Shown here piece after piece: positions 36,201 through 43,800 of a stretch of DNA of 64,000 nt; the first letter of the stretch is position 1; the number at the start of each line of letters is the position of its first letter. The stretch spans positions 21,210,677 through 21,274,676 of the forward strand of contig JBBMOA010000020.1 in the NCBI GenBank assembly GCA_037954235.1. The letters run 5' to 3'. The position numbers and the translations under genes were made by a program. Origin of the DNA: Aulostomus chinensis. Taxonomy: Eukaryota > Chordata > Actinopteri > Syngnathiformes > Aulostomidae. Under the pieces are notes generated by a model. It was not told the origin of the DNA, made no database searches, and saw only the letters and a list, made by a program, of their open reading frames with translations.

Positions 36201-37988
36201 TTTGTCATTCATGATGACTAGGAAATGTGTTACAACAAACAATTTTAATAGCTCATGAGGCTCAAATAAGACCTGATATAAGTTTAAAAGTAGGGCACCA
36301 CTATGTCAAAAGCAACCGCAAATGTCAATATGGCCTATGGCAATTTACAAATATTTCATAAAGACTGAAAATATTAATTGAATGAACATTTTATGTATTC
36401 GTTATAGATCGATATCCTGCCTCAATTTCACCTTCTACAAGAAATCAAGTATATCTTTAATAGATTCTCACCAAAGTCATACTTTAATTTCAATGTTTTT
36501 ACAGTGAAAATTAGCATTCCCTCCAATATTGCAAAAAATATCGCAAAATTCAATCAATGTAACACATTTTGATACTTCTTGATGTAGCACAGCCTGTGAT
36601 TAAAACTCTGAATTTAAACAAACATACAGATTTGGAAAAACCTTTGCATTAGATTGAAAGTTTAAGAATTCATCAATAAACCCACTTAGGTCTTCCTCAT
36701 TTACTTTGATATTAACAAGTTCTACAACTAAATCATTGTCAAATACAGATGGCCAACATCTGCAGCATGTTTATGAGAGCAAAACTTTCACACTGCCAAA
36801 GATCATTGCTGGAGTTGAATGCATCCATAATTATACATGATATACTTGCGGTTGTACGGTTTATCAGTAGAAAGATTTTTAGTCATTCATCATTTTCTGT
36901 GTCATCATTTAGTTTGGCTTCAAACCCACAGGGCTGAGCAGGAGCCAAGAATGGGTCGAAATATATTGAGCCACAATTCAAGAAAATGTAAGCTCCTCGC
37001 CCAACAACTCATTAAAACTCACAATTACCCAAAAAACAATCAATAAATTATCAGATCGGTGGTGTGGACAAGCGTTCCGTGATAATGGTAAGTACAGCAC
37101 AAACACAGACCCTCACTTTACAAAGTCTCAATGTTTACATTTTGAGACAAAGGCTGTCAGACAGTTCCCAAGTCCAACGACTGCCAGCACAAGCTAATGC
37201 TGTGCTTTATCGTTTAAAAAAGAAGTAGACTATTATTGCCCAGCAAAACGACGTTAAAAACCCTTATCGTGATTTTAAAAAAAGAAAAAGAAAAAACACA
37301 ACTCCTGGAGCATTAACATCAGAAAGTTCACCAAGTTCAGACTTGCTAAATACGGGACTTGAGCCAGCCAACTGTTGTGAACCTAGGACTCCCTTCCCCC
37401 ACTGTAAGCTAACTGTCGGTTAGCTGTTACCTAGAAACGCTAATGTTAGCTTTACTACCCTTTATCCTTGTGGAATTCAGAAAATATTAACTGTAAGACT
37501 TCCAGCCAGGTGCCACGAAGTGATGCTAATGTGCTCACGTCAAACCACCAGTTGACGTTATTTAAAAATCAAATATGAGGAGACAATGAAGGAACAAGTC
37601 AGCCGGGTGAAATTGCCAAACACAAAGGGAACTCAACTTGGAGCTAGCCAGGAGTTAACATAGCTAGCTTGCGATTTGACAGCTGTGCAATCCATCCGGT
37701 GCCACTGACAGCCGAACGAAACGCTGCATTCAAGTCTTTGATTGTGTGTGTACATGTCTCGACAGGTGTCAAGTCCAATTTTGCTTTTATTAGGTTGTGA
37801 ATGATAATAGAACACCTTGAGGCCACGGCTAAGGCTAACCTAGCAGAGGCAGCTAGCTCGCCGGGGGGAAAGAAAAGAAACCGGCTTACATGTTCTTCAG
37901 ATTTTCGCTCGTTTCTCGACGACGACCGAGTCCTTGAGGAGATGAAAGGGCCAATGCCCTGTCTTGAGCGTTTCCTTGTGTTCACCAT
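12674..37988 (-). CDS. atad2b: ATAD2B, ATPase family AAA domain-containing protein 2B (23 coding exons seen; 3' end off window)
   Basis: Nuclear AAA+ ATPase with a bromodomain that reads acetylated histones; the family acts as a chromatin regulator. The exons join in phase to about 1063 residues: N-terminus MVNTRKRSRQGIG (1-13), acidic tract (about 210-250), RPYNLRQRK basic motif, AAA1 with Walker A GPPGTGKT (K421) and Walker B FFDEID (E480), sensor N523 and RRPGRFD arginine-finger region (534-539), degenerate AAA2 (GDPGSGQSS, about 752), and bromodomain with acetyl-lysine-binding N1016 in EYNPDKDPG. NIFSKPVDIEEV before the bromodomain matches ATAD2B rather than ATAD2 (which has RVFTKPVD), and the UBXN2A/MFSD2B neighbours agree. 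Human ATAD2B has about 1458 residues, so the C-terminal quarter is missing and must lie left of base 1. The start is the first ATG, fitting the conserved MVNTRK. Exon positions come from my splice-site reading in the sequence. Confidence 0.95.
12797..15260. other. ATAD2B intron 22
   Basis: AT-rich non-coding sequence with a short GAG run near 14759. Nothing else recognised. Confidence 0.8.
15261..15420 (-). CDS. atad2b: ATAD2B coding exon 22: bromodomain core (residues 970-1022)
   Basis: Encodes VSDYLEVIRQPMDLSTVMTK and DIDLICSNALEYNPDKDP with the acetyl-lysine-contacting Asn (N1016) in EYNPD. The protein therefore keeps the residue needed to read acetyl-lysine. Confidence 0.98.
15547..15740 (-). 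CDS. atad2b: ATAD2B coding exon 21: bromodomain lead-in (residues 905-969)
   Basis: Encodes EENTLRELRLFLRDVTKRLA and TDKRFNIFSKPVDIEE. The NIFSKPVDIEE shelf sequence is the ATAD2B type. Confidence 0.97.
15741..17458. other. ATAD2B intron 20
   Basis: Contains a TA run (15901-15911), a CAA run (16023-16038) and an A tract near 16151-16168. Nothing else recognised. Confidence 0.8.
17459..17594 (-). CDS. atad2b: ATAD2B coding exon 20 (residues 860-904)
   Basis: Encodes VRSIFQRSYGEVVTLCPAGE then EDRRSFFSDLLLVQAARPPP, matching VKCIFRIQYEEV ... EEDRRKFFQELIL of mammals. More diverged than its neighbours. Confidence 0.9.
17595..21188. other. ATAD2B intron 19
   Basis: Longest intron among the middle exons (3.6 kb). 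Mostly unremarkable, with a pyrimidine-rich patch at 18715-18785. No repeat family recognised. Confidence 0.8.
21189..21374 (-). CDS. atad2b: ATAD2B coding exon 19: AAA2 core (residues 798-859)
   Basis: Encodes VFREARRCVPSVVFMPHISE, WWETVSDTVKSTFLTLLQDV and ATAETHYSQLSDE, close to the mammalian sequence. Phase 0 on both sides (186 bp). Confidence 0.96.
21648..21834 (-). CDS. atad2b: ATAD2B coding exon 18: AAA2 start (residues 735-797)
   Basis: Encodes SYRPRLLLAGDPGSGQSSH, LAPALLH-like APALLHHLDKLPVHSLDLP and TPEEACAQ. The Walker A lysine of AAA2 is replaced (GSGQSS), as in mammalian ATAD2B, so AAA2 is probably structural. Confidence 0.95.
21835..24107. other. ATAD2B intron 17
   Basis: Carries the second copy of a dispersed repeat (23664-23888) followed by a small hairpin (23891-23915). 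Otherwise nothing recognised. Confidence 0.75.
23664..23888. repeat. Dispersed repeat, copy B
   Basis: Same block order and orientation as 6003-6259 with many substitutions, so an old element. A 7-bp hairpin (CCCACTA/TAGTGGG) follows it. Confidence 0.65.
24108..24261 (-). CDS. atad2b: ATAD2B coding exon 17: inter-AAA linker (residues 684-734)
   Basis: Acidic and serine-rich linker (LLEEDLYSDNDNEDCSASIY) ending AVHRPFLQFS, which matches the HKPYLHFTM end of the mammalian linker. The middle is weakly conserved. Donor GTGAGT. Confidence 0.85.
24262..25623. other. ATAD2B intron 16
   Basis: Non-coding. The block 24830-25100 is more GC-rich and repeat-like, but I cannot assign it. Confidence 0.75.
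25624..25932 (-). CDS. atad2b: ATAD2B coding exon 16: AAA1 lid and linker (residues 581-683)
   Basis: The longest exon seen (309 bp). It encodes GYCGADIKALCTETALVALR then RRYPQIYGSS, IVPASQRAL and LSPILRPLLANSF, in the order found in mammalian ATAD2B. Confidence 0.96.
26028..26118 (-). CDS. atad2b: ATAD2B coding exon 15 (residues 551-580)
   Basis: Encodes ARKQILQIHTRDWNPKLAEP and FVDELAEKCV, the AAA1 lid helices. Confidence 0.96.
26119..28229. other. ATAD2B intron 14
   Basis: AT-rich, with a fish-type dispersed repeat at 27636-27905. No other feature seen. Confidence 0.75.
27636..27905. repeat. Dispersed fish repeat (GATCAC/CCTCCTTGG type)
   Basis: CCACCAAGGTCATCTGATCC at one end and CCTGATAAAAGACAG then TGATCACACGACTTCCTTGG at the other, the pattern also seen at 45565-45665. 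Confidence 0.45.
28230..28389 (-). CDS. atad2b: ATAD2B coding exon 14: AAA1 sensor and arginine finger (residues 497-550)
   Basis: Encodes STLLALMDGLDSRGEIVVIG, ATNRLDSIDPALRRPGRFD (sensor N523, R534/R537) and REFLFNLPDKK. Donor GTGAGA. Confidence 0.97.
28390..30735. other. ATAD2B intron 13
   Basis: AT-rich non-coding sequence whose upstream end (gene strand) is occupied by a Harbinger-type transposon (30249-30725). Small AAT and GAA runs near 28625 and 29510. Confidence 0.8.
30249..30725 (+). mobile_element. PIF/Harbinger-type DNA transposon relic (non-autonomous) in ATAD2B intron 13
   Basis: The ends are AGCCTGG and CCAGGCT, flanked on both sides by TTA (30246-30248 and 30726-30728), the 3-bp target duplication of PIF/Harbinger elements. 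An inner block GACCCTACGCTGT recurs inverted near both ends. A decayed + strand coding relic at 30380-30480 reads ECMKRWNNLRDKYVRLRKK, which looks like the DNA-binding MADF domain of the Harbinger accessory protein. At 477 bp it cannot encode a transposase. Confidence 0.75.
30736..30824 (-). CDS. atad2b: ATAD2B coding exon 13: AAA1 Walker B (residues 468-496)
   Basis: Encodes RPSIIFFDEIDGLAPVRSSR with catalytic E480. Its donor GTAGGA is followed after a few bases by a transposon (30249-30725). Confidence 0.97.
30968..31142 (-). CDS. atad2b: ATAD2B coding exon 12: AAA1 Walker A (residues 409-467)
   Basis: Encodes RGCLFYGPPGTGKTLVARA with a complete Walker A (K421), then FMRKGADCLSKWVGESERQL including the pore-loop region. 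ATP binding by AAA1 is therefore expected. Confidence 0.97.
31320..31435 (-). CDS. atad2b: ATAD2B coding exon 11: start of AAA1 (residues 371-408)
   Basis: Encodes VKFDSVGGLGNHIQSLKEM and FPLLYPEVFEKFKIQPP, the N-terminal lead-in to the first AAA+ module. Confidence 0.96.
31568..31679 (-). CDS. atad2b: ATAD2B coding exon 10 (residues 333-370)
   Basis: Encodes CLPMNLTTEDLASGVLRDR and KVGASLADVDPMNLDSS, the conserved linker before AAA1. Ends in phase 0 at GTGAGT. Confidence 0.95.
31872..31973 (-). CDS. atad2b: ATAD2B coding exon 9 (residues 299-332)
   Basis: Encodes KKHAIHSSDTTSSDEERFER then RKSKSMAWARN, nearly identical to mammalian ATAD2B. Donor GTGATG. Confidence 0.95.
32166..32241 (-). 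CDS. atad2b: ATAD2B coding exon 8 (residues 274-298)
   Basis: Encodes NPSLFDTHRSPARRSHIR, matching LFDIHRSPARRSHIR of the mammalian protein. The donor is GTTGGT, a weak site, but phase and the next exon (VKKHAIHSSD) force it. Confidence 0.9.
32512..32667 (-). CDS. atad2b: ATAD2B coding exon 7: acidic tract (residues 222-273)
   Basis: About 30 residues that are almost all Glu and Asp, then NDRPYNLRQRKTVQRYEAPP, a strongly conserved family block. The acidic run comes from GAA/GAG/GAT repeats and is likely to vary in length. Confidence 0.93.
32825..32951 (-). CDS. atad2b: ATAD2B coding exon 6 (residues 180-221)
   Basis: Encodes ENMDMYSRVKRRKSMRRS, a basic block nearly identical to mammalian ATAD2B, then HHKVMSKTEEEEEEEGTEG at the start of the acidic tract. 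Donor GTCAGT. Confidence 0.93.
33043..33142 (-). CDS. atad2b: ATAD2B coding exon 5 (residues 146-179)
   Basis: Encodes STAEAVLQEMDNISSIRQNR and EVERLRMWTGDTEE, matching the TAEAVLQEMDN and EVERLRMWT family blocks. The acceptor is preceded by a GT/GTACGT repeat instead of a normal pyrimidine tract. At 100 bp, skipping this exon would break the frame. Confidence 0.93.
33143..34170. other. ATAD2B intron 4
   Basis: About 1 kb, with an ACGTAC/AC repeat at its splice-acceptor end (33145-33203). Otherwise AT-rich with nothing recognised. Confidence 0.85.
33145..33203. repeat. ACGTAC/AC microsatellite at ATAD2B exon 5 acceptor
   Basis: GTACAC units then about 15 AC units. On the gene strand it is a UG repeat immediately before the acceptor AG. 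Confidence 0.95.
34171..34309 (-). CDS. atad2b: ATAD2B coding exon 4 (residues 100-145)
   Basis: Encodes a Gly/His-rich stretch followed by the well-conserved NQSLLFDQLVN motif of the ATAD2 family. Acceptor GATGCTGCAG, donor GTGAGC. Confidence 0.92.
34428..34459 (-). CDS. atad2b: ATAD2B coding micro-exon 3 (32 bp, residues 89-99)
   Basis: Encodes RLSSRIMQNGH, corresponding to the LPNGH stretch of mammalian ATAD2B. It is only 32 bp, flanked by TTTCTAG and GTAATG, and the phases on both sides fit exons 2 and 4. Confidence 0.8.
34735..34901 (-). CDS. atad2b: ATAD2B coding exon 2 (residues 34-88)
   Basis: Serine-, proline- and basic-rich low-complexity segment beginning KEHSSDVSSPSSPRLPP and ending IPTYRT plus two bases of an Arg codon. 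It has an AG acceptor after a pyrimidine stretch and a GTCAGC donor. This N-terminal part is poorly conserved in the family, so the boundaries rest on splice sites and phase. Confidence 0.85.
35020..35265. repeat. Dispersed fish repeat with TTATTAGGTACACCT
   Basis: ACTGGCCACTTTATTAGGTA is a widely dispersed motif in fish genomes, and a related ATATTAGGAACACCTC lies 200 bases further. I do not assign a family. Confidence 0.5.
35985..36075 (-). mobile_element. Probable LINE ORF2 3'-end relic
   Basis: Minus-strand translation gives CGPRLWNELDNAIKCNCLCL, interrupted upstream by stops. This resembles the GPRLWN motif at the C-terminus of non-LTR retrotransposon reverse transcriptase proteins. Borders are unknown. 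Confidence 0.45.
37890..37988 (-). CDS. atad2b: ATAD2B coding exon 1 (residues 1-33)
   Basis: Encodes MVNTRKRSRQGIG and FISSRTRSSSRNERKSEEH, matching the conserved MVNTRK start and the FISSRTRSS block of the family. It ends in phase 0 at a GTAAGC donor. A 42-bp GA tract lies about 85 bases upstream of the ATG. Confidence 0.93.
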
Positions 37989-38069
37989 GTTTTAGCCTGA
38001 AGTCTGCCCTTACAAAATCTCCCTGACCGGCACCTAACACTGCCTCAGTGAGTGCAGCATCGAGGCGCC

Positions 38070-38115
<46 letters not shown>
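37989..38115 (-). promoter_or_regulatory. atad2b: ATAD2B 5' UTR/promoter-proximal region with GA repeat
   Basis: Between the ATG and a 42-bp CT tract on the + strand (GA on the gene strand, 38073-38114). A GGCGCC palindrome just beside the tract (38064-38069) gives AAATGGCGCC on the gene strand, resembling E2F or YY1 sites only loosely. No TATA box is seen. Confidence 0.4.
38073..38114. repeat. CT microsatellite upstream of ATAD2B
   Basis: 21 CT units, GA on the ATAD2B strand. Confidence 0.95.
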
Positions 38116-38117
<2 letters not shown>

Positions 38118-38448
38118 CGCTCTGTCCTTCTTTCTCTCAAGTGGATGTGGGTCGGATAAAAACAGCAGGTGCATTCACAATGCTGACATATAACAGAGAG
38201 TACGTAAATAATTCGATAGTATTCACTGCATTGTAAAAGTATACTTTTTTTGGGCAACTTTTGCCTCTCTCGCAGCTTTGATGTCATCACCCCAAGTGTT
38301 GAAAAGTAGCAGCTTTCTCTCTGCACACGTTGCATTTCCTGCAGAAAAGTGCTTTTCATACAGAATTTTATGGACTCAAAGAAATCATATTTGTGCAACT
38401 ACTTCTGTTACAGTTGCCATGGTAATCTGTAACTCATTTTTACGGGTA

Positions 38449-38775
38449 GGGCTGTGCAATAAACTACAGCAATATATCGCAATGTTTTTTTCATGATACT
38501 TTCTGAATATTCCAGCCTCCTCGTATCAAGTTTTTACACTGAGTAATTAATATAACGTGATATACATATTATTAGCCTTCCAGGTGATACACAGAACTAT
38601 GTATTTTATTGTCCATTTTGAAATATTCAGTAAATTATTCAGTCATTTACATTATTATTGGCTATCGCAAAAATGTATCATACTGTATCGTATCGCAATA
38701 CCTCATGATAACGTTGCATCATGGCCCATGTAATGTGATACATGCGGTATCATGAGGTCCTTGCCAAAACCCAGA
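38449..38775. repeat. Dispersed TATCGCAATA-type repeat
   Basis: Begins AGGGCTGTGCAATAAA and contains repeated ATATCGCAAT/TATCGCAATA and GGTATCATGAGGTCCTTGCC, a pattern common in fish intergenic DNA. Family not assigned. Confidence 0.5.
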
Positions 38776-39226
38776 TGCAAATTACAGGCAATGAAATCAG
38801 TGCGATAAGTATTGGTAAAGTAAAATAAATACCCAGAGGAGGAATGTTAAAATAATAAAGGAAAGAAAAAGGTGAAAATGATATCCGAGCAGTTAAGTAC
38901 ACAGTGTACCTTTAAGAGCGCTATCATATTGCAGTTGTTGGATTTATTATCTTGTGGTTGTAAAGAGGCGTTTAATAAAAAGAGGTGTAAACACTGATTT
39001 TTTTTTTCAAATTTGACAAATTACTTTAAATTTGACAAATTACCTCAACGTGACAAAAAAAAAAAAAACACGATTTCTGTGCGATAGTCCCTAAGTGGAC
39101 ATAATTGTTGCCAGCATAGCTCCTCACTTTGCTCTAACATCTGCAAAATATTATATTCTAAACACGAATGTGTGTTAGGTAGATTAAGATTTCCATGCTG
39201 AACTGAGGACTAGGATATATCTTGTT

Positions 39227-39272
39227 CACTGGGTTTAACTGCCCCCCCCCCCCCCCCCCGTTAAACCCAGTG
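39227..39272. repeat. 13-bp perfect inverted repeat around a C18 tract
   Basis: Left arm CACTGGGTTTAAC (39227-39239), loop TG plus 18 C, right arm GTTAAACCCAGTG (39260-39272). Confidence 0.9.
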
Positions 39273-39378
39273 GTAGAAGCTGTGAGAGGCTCTCTGACCA
39301 GACTGTTTTATTATGAAGTAAACGTGACATTAAATCAGCCTCTCCAAATCCTCTGTAGGTCCCTGTTACCCTGCTGAC

Positions 39379-39381
<3 letters not shown>

Positions 39382-39423
<42 letters not shown>

Positions 39424-39434
39424 CGCGTGTGTGT
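39382..39434. repeat. GT microsatellite with GC interruptions
   Basis: 19 TG units then GCGTGCGCGTGTGTGT. Confidence 0.95.
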
Positions 39435-40299
39435 TTGCGGTTCTGTTTCTGGCACAACTGAAAATGCCACCATGCAAAGCCATCTGTTACATGATTTAGT
39501 TTTGTAAAGCTGTAATTATAAAAACAAACAAACAAACATTATATTGCACACACAACATTTCCACGTGCATTAAGCAGCTGTGATTTGTCTGTAAAATGTT
39601 TCCTCCCAAAATGAACCTTCAACACAAGGTTGGAATCATGCCAGAAAAATGTTTGAACTAGGAGGAATAACGCCGGGAAATGACTGTAACTGCAGGCAAA
39701 TTCAGCTAAATTTTCATTGAGATGGGTGATATTTCTATTTTTATTTTCTTGAGAAAAACTCAAGTACGTATGTAAACATTCACCCAACATTTCAGTGCAA
39801 CTTTTCCACCTTTCAGTGCAGCTTTTCAAGCTTAATTCAGTTAGACATTGAGTTAAACAAAAAAATCCCAATCAAATGTTAATCAATGGATTCATACTGT
39901 GTGTTTGTATCTGCCTCTTGTGGATAAATAGGTACGACAGCCTCTCTCAGTGGAAAAACCCCTTTGCTAAATGATGTGTTGCACCACTCAAAGACATGTG
40001 TTTTTGTAAGAAGTCAAGAATAGTGACAATATTGACTAGGAGACGTTTTTTTAATGTCTGGCACTGCACCAACCATTCAGTCTATTTTTAAGAAGGTTGT
40101 CACATTCACGTCTAAAAATGTACTGAAAACAAAATAACCGTATTTTTTGTAACTTCATATTTATTGTCTTACCTTTTAACTTCATTTCTATTAAACACCC
40201 TTCAGGCTGCTCCAAAAATAAACATAAATAAGTGTGCCTTGCTTAAAATAGAAAGGGATTAGCTGAGCTCAGCAGTAAAGTTTCATTACGGCAGTAGCG

Positions 40300-40411
40300 A
40301 CAGATTTACGGCACTGGCGACGTCACGCATTGCTCAGCAGAAGGGCTGCTGCTACACGAAACTTGTGGCTACAGATGTGTAGCTGTGGATTAACCGAATA
40401 AACGCGGGCTG
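40300..40411 (+). promoter_or_regulatory. ubxn2a: Probable UBXN2A promoter and non-coding exon 1
   Basis: CpG-containing stretch in an AT-rich region with a near-consensus CRE (CGACGTCA, 40317-40324) and a good donor (CTG before GTAAAG at 40412). It would splice to the acceptor at 40762. The left border is approximate. Confidence 0.4.
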
Positions 40412-40781
40412 GTAAAGCAGTTTTTGACCTTAACCTTAATACGGGCATGTAAATAAGCCTCTGCTGCGAATAAATGTTTATATAATCCTTTTTTTATGCT
40501 GTTGGGTTTATATGCGTGCTAGCTCGTTAACGCCCTCTTATATAATAAACGTTAGCTTAATGTACCGCTATAAGCAGCTTGTTTTTATTATTATTCATAA
40601 CTTGATGATATTGTCCATTGTCATCATTTTATAGGTATTGGATAGCAGTTTATCACACTGAACCATCAATGCCGACTTATACATTTTTTTAAAATTGGCC
40701 TAACAATGCTGTGAGCGTCCATTTTAACCTTTTACAATTATGAAATGTTATATATTTCTCAGATGGACAACAGAAAACGTC

Positions 40782-40825
40782 ATGAAAGACATTGACACTG
40801 TGGGCGGAGAGAAAGATGAAAAATG
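40782..40825 (+). CDS. ubxn2a: UBXN2A coding exon 1 (residues 1-14)
   Basis: Starts at ATG 40782 (MKDIDTVGGEKDEK) and ends two bases into the W15 codon at GTAAGA. An acceptor (TTTCTCAG) at 40762 opens the exon, so 19 bases of 5' UTR precede the ATG. Confidence 0.88.
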
Positions 40826-43800
40826 GTAAGATGACCTGAATAGTTTGAATTCTCTGTAACCTTTTATTTATTTATTTATTTTAGCAGTTTGTCTAACAAA
40901 TATAAGCAACACAATCTGGATGTTTGGAGTTCCTGTAAGTTGAAAGCCTCAGAAGTGAGAGTATAAGTTGTCAGGATGTGTGAGGGAGAGTGTATTCTTC
41001 TGGTTTGGAATCACTTAAAGATTTAAACGTTGGCGTAAAATAAAACACGCATATATTTTTATGTAATACCTCCGGTGGCTGCAAGTTATGCACAAGTTAG
41101 TAAGACAGATGCTCTCTCATCTGTTGAAGGGTTGAAAATGTAGAAAATGAAGAGGAGCCGCCGATGAGGAGAAGTTTCTCGGTGGAGGACCTCCTTGATG
41201 AGGTGGAGAAGATCTGCTACGATGCCTCCGGGTCTTCGAAGGTAAGAAATTCAAAATTTGCGTCTCAGATGTTTGCAATTCTTTTTTTTTCATGTCATGT
41301 TGCTCACAATTTGAAAGCAAGAAGTGGACTGTCATTGCAAGGATGATCATACAACCATTAATGAAGTATTAAATATGTAAAGTAGTGTTTCACCTATTAG
41401 AATTGGCTGTGGCATGTGGAATTCCTTGAAAACACTTAAATATTAATGAGGAATTTGTTTGAACAAGGTCTTGGATTTTCAGCGAAGTGCTTTAATATGT
41501 TAGGAATTGTTATCGTGTTATGTAGAAGATGTCTCGGTCGGGGACGTATTTTAGTGCTTTGTCGTGGTTTGAATTAACTCTTAGCGTAGAGACATTTTTG
41601 GAGGCCAATAATATTCAGAGGAAGAAGCGGGTCCACCCCCTGTGACCCTTAACGGGATCAGAGGTAGAAAATGGATGGATGGGTCATCGGGGGAAGTGAG
41701 GATCAAACCAGCAACCCTTCAGTTGCTAGACGGACACTCTACCTCTGAGCCATGCTGCCCTCTGATGACATTTCTATGCACCCAATTATGTCTCTTAAGT
41801 TTTTGGTTCTATTTCTTTTTGTTTTTCTTTTTTTTTTATTACACGTATTTGGTGCAAAATGTAACCATTTTTATACTTGAGAATTAATAAAATGGTCAAA
41901 AATCCCTTTAAATTGCCACATTGATTCACCATGACTTTGGGCAGGGTACCATAGAGACATACATGCTGTTATTTGGCATTGATAACTTTCGACATTTAGA
42001 GTTGGGTTTTTTTTGTAATAAACCACAGCTATAAACTGCTGGAAAAGTTTGAGAATATCTCTTGACATTACTTAGAGTCCTTGAATTTAGGGTCATTGCT
42101 GTGGCTTTAATTCCAGGTGGAGATGGTGGTGAGGCTCTGGAAGGACGGCTTCACTGTGAACGATCAGGAGTTTCGCAGTTACTCTGTTCCAGAAAACCAA
42201 GACTTCCTGGATGCAATCAAACGGGGGTGAGATTGATTAATCCAGAATTAGCTACAAGTTCACGGTTAATGATTATCAGCTAAGAAACTACAGCCTTCTA
42301 AAGCACAATGCAACGCAATTATGTGAAGCTTTTAAGGTGAGATTTCTGGCTTACGTTTGGCCTCCACTTCCACGAAACAATCGTTCCCCTCACAAAGCTC
42401 AAAAATTAGCTCCACAAATGTCTTTGCATTGTCCCTTTAGTTTGAACTCAAGGATTCACGCGCGTAGTTGAGGGGGTGAATGTGAACTTTTCTTAGTTTA
42501 CAAGAACACTCCACAGAGCTATAAGCAACTATGAATAACTTTACAGGACAAGAGAAGTCTACTGTATATTTACTGTACGTATACAACATGTATATAAACT
42601 TTAAGCCAGGATGTAGTTGACCTGATGTTACCTGTAGTAGACTTATCCCTCCCCCTACCACAGACATGACCCGGTGACATAAAGATAGATAAAGCATGAC
42701 GCTCATTAGTGCTCATTTGTCGCACTGACTTATCTGATTGGTCTGGTTTGTAATTTGTCCCAGGGAGCTTCCAGTGGAGTGGGAGAGCAGAGCCGAAGAG
42801 GAGGAGCTTGAGATCAGTGTGGAGGACCTGACCGAGGAAAACTATGTTCCCAAGAAAAAGGCCTTTCACCCGTTCAGTGGCAGAGGATATCGGCTCGGCA
42901 GGTGACTCCCAGTCCTCTCGCTGTTGTTGGTCATTTGTGTTGATACTTGGCTTTGGTGCGCAGGTGGTGCAGCAGTCTGTCGTGCTGCCTACCATGACGG
43001 GGGTTTGATTCCCTGGGTTGCCTCTGGCTTGTATTCCCCCCGGGAAGCTCCTCGCCATCAGGTGAAAAGACGTAGCCAAATGCCCCACATGTGGCGGAGC
43101 AAGCATGTGGTTGTCGGCGATGCCCTTCTCATTACCAGAGTGGGCGGAGCAACAACCTGCTCGTTTGTAAGGGGGAAATCACAGATTTTAGGAGGAAAAC
43201 AAAGGAAAAGACCAACATAATAGATTAAAAAAACCTTAAATATTGATTTTGATATTTATTTCCATTTTCAGTAATTGCACATGTAAGAGGCAATATAATA
43301 GAAATAAATCATGGTAACAAAAAGACACTTGACAATAATAGTAATGAAAGGAAAACATAAATATGAATGATGTTTTATTTCTTTATTAGATTTAGGAATA
43401 TTTTTAATATTTGATATGATAAAGCATGTATTAATAGCTAGAACATCTCATACTATCAAGAAATATATTAATTGGTTAACTGACAATGATAATGGAACGA
43501 ACAACAAAAACAATTATAGTTAAAGTGAAAATATGTATTTTTTTTTATAGGCCATATTAGGGCTGTGCTCAAAAGCGCGCGCGCGAGCGTGCGCACACGC
43601 ACGCACACACACACACACACACACAATGCCATATATTGTTATTAAAAAATGACTGAAGTATTTGCTGAGTTGGCTGCAGTAGTGTGTCATGTCCATTGTC
43701 AGCAGATGCTATCCCTCTGTTTACCACTAGGTGTCTCTCTAAACCCAGAAATCCTAGCAAACACAAACAACAGCAGACAGTCCCCCGGATGAACTGACAG

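Larger units (their letters stand above)
34902..37889. other. ATAD2B intron 1
   Basis: About 3 kb. Holds a dispersed repeat with TTATTAGGTACACCT (35020-35265), a probable LINE 3' relic (35985-36075) within an AT-rich block, and unremarkable sequence up to exon 1. Confidence 0.75.
38116..40299. other. Intergenic region between ATAD2B and UBXN2A (head-to-head)
   Basis: Contains a TATCGCAATA-type dispersed repeat (38449-38775), a C18 tract inside a perfect inverted repeat (39227-39272), a GT microsatellite (39382-39434) and a short AAAC run near 39522. No gene seen. Confidence 0.75.

Noticed and set aside
36600..36765. Minus-strand stretch resembling part of a hAT transposase (FPNLYVCL)
   Set aside because: The expected downstream motif is absent and stops interrupt the frame; resemblance too short to report as a feature.
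37644..37889. Open continuation of ATAD2B exon 1 into the intron
   Set aside because: The donor GTAAGC after residue 33 and homology of the next exons show the continuation is intronic.
42570..43106. 178-codon open frame, minus strand
   Set aside because: Antisense to UBXN2A exon 4 and a SINE; chance frame.
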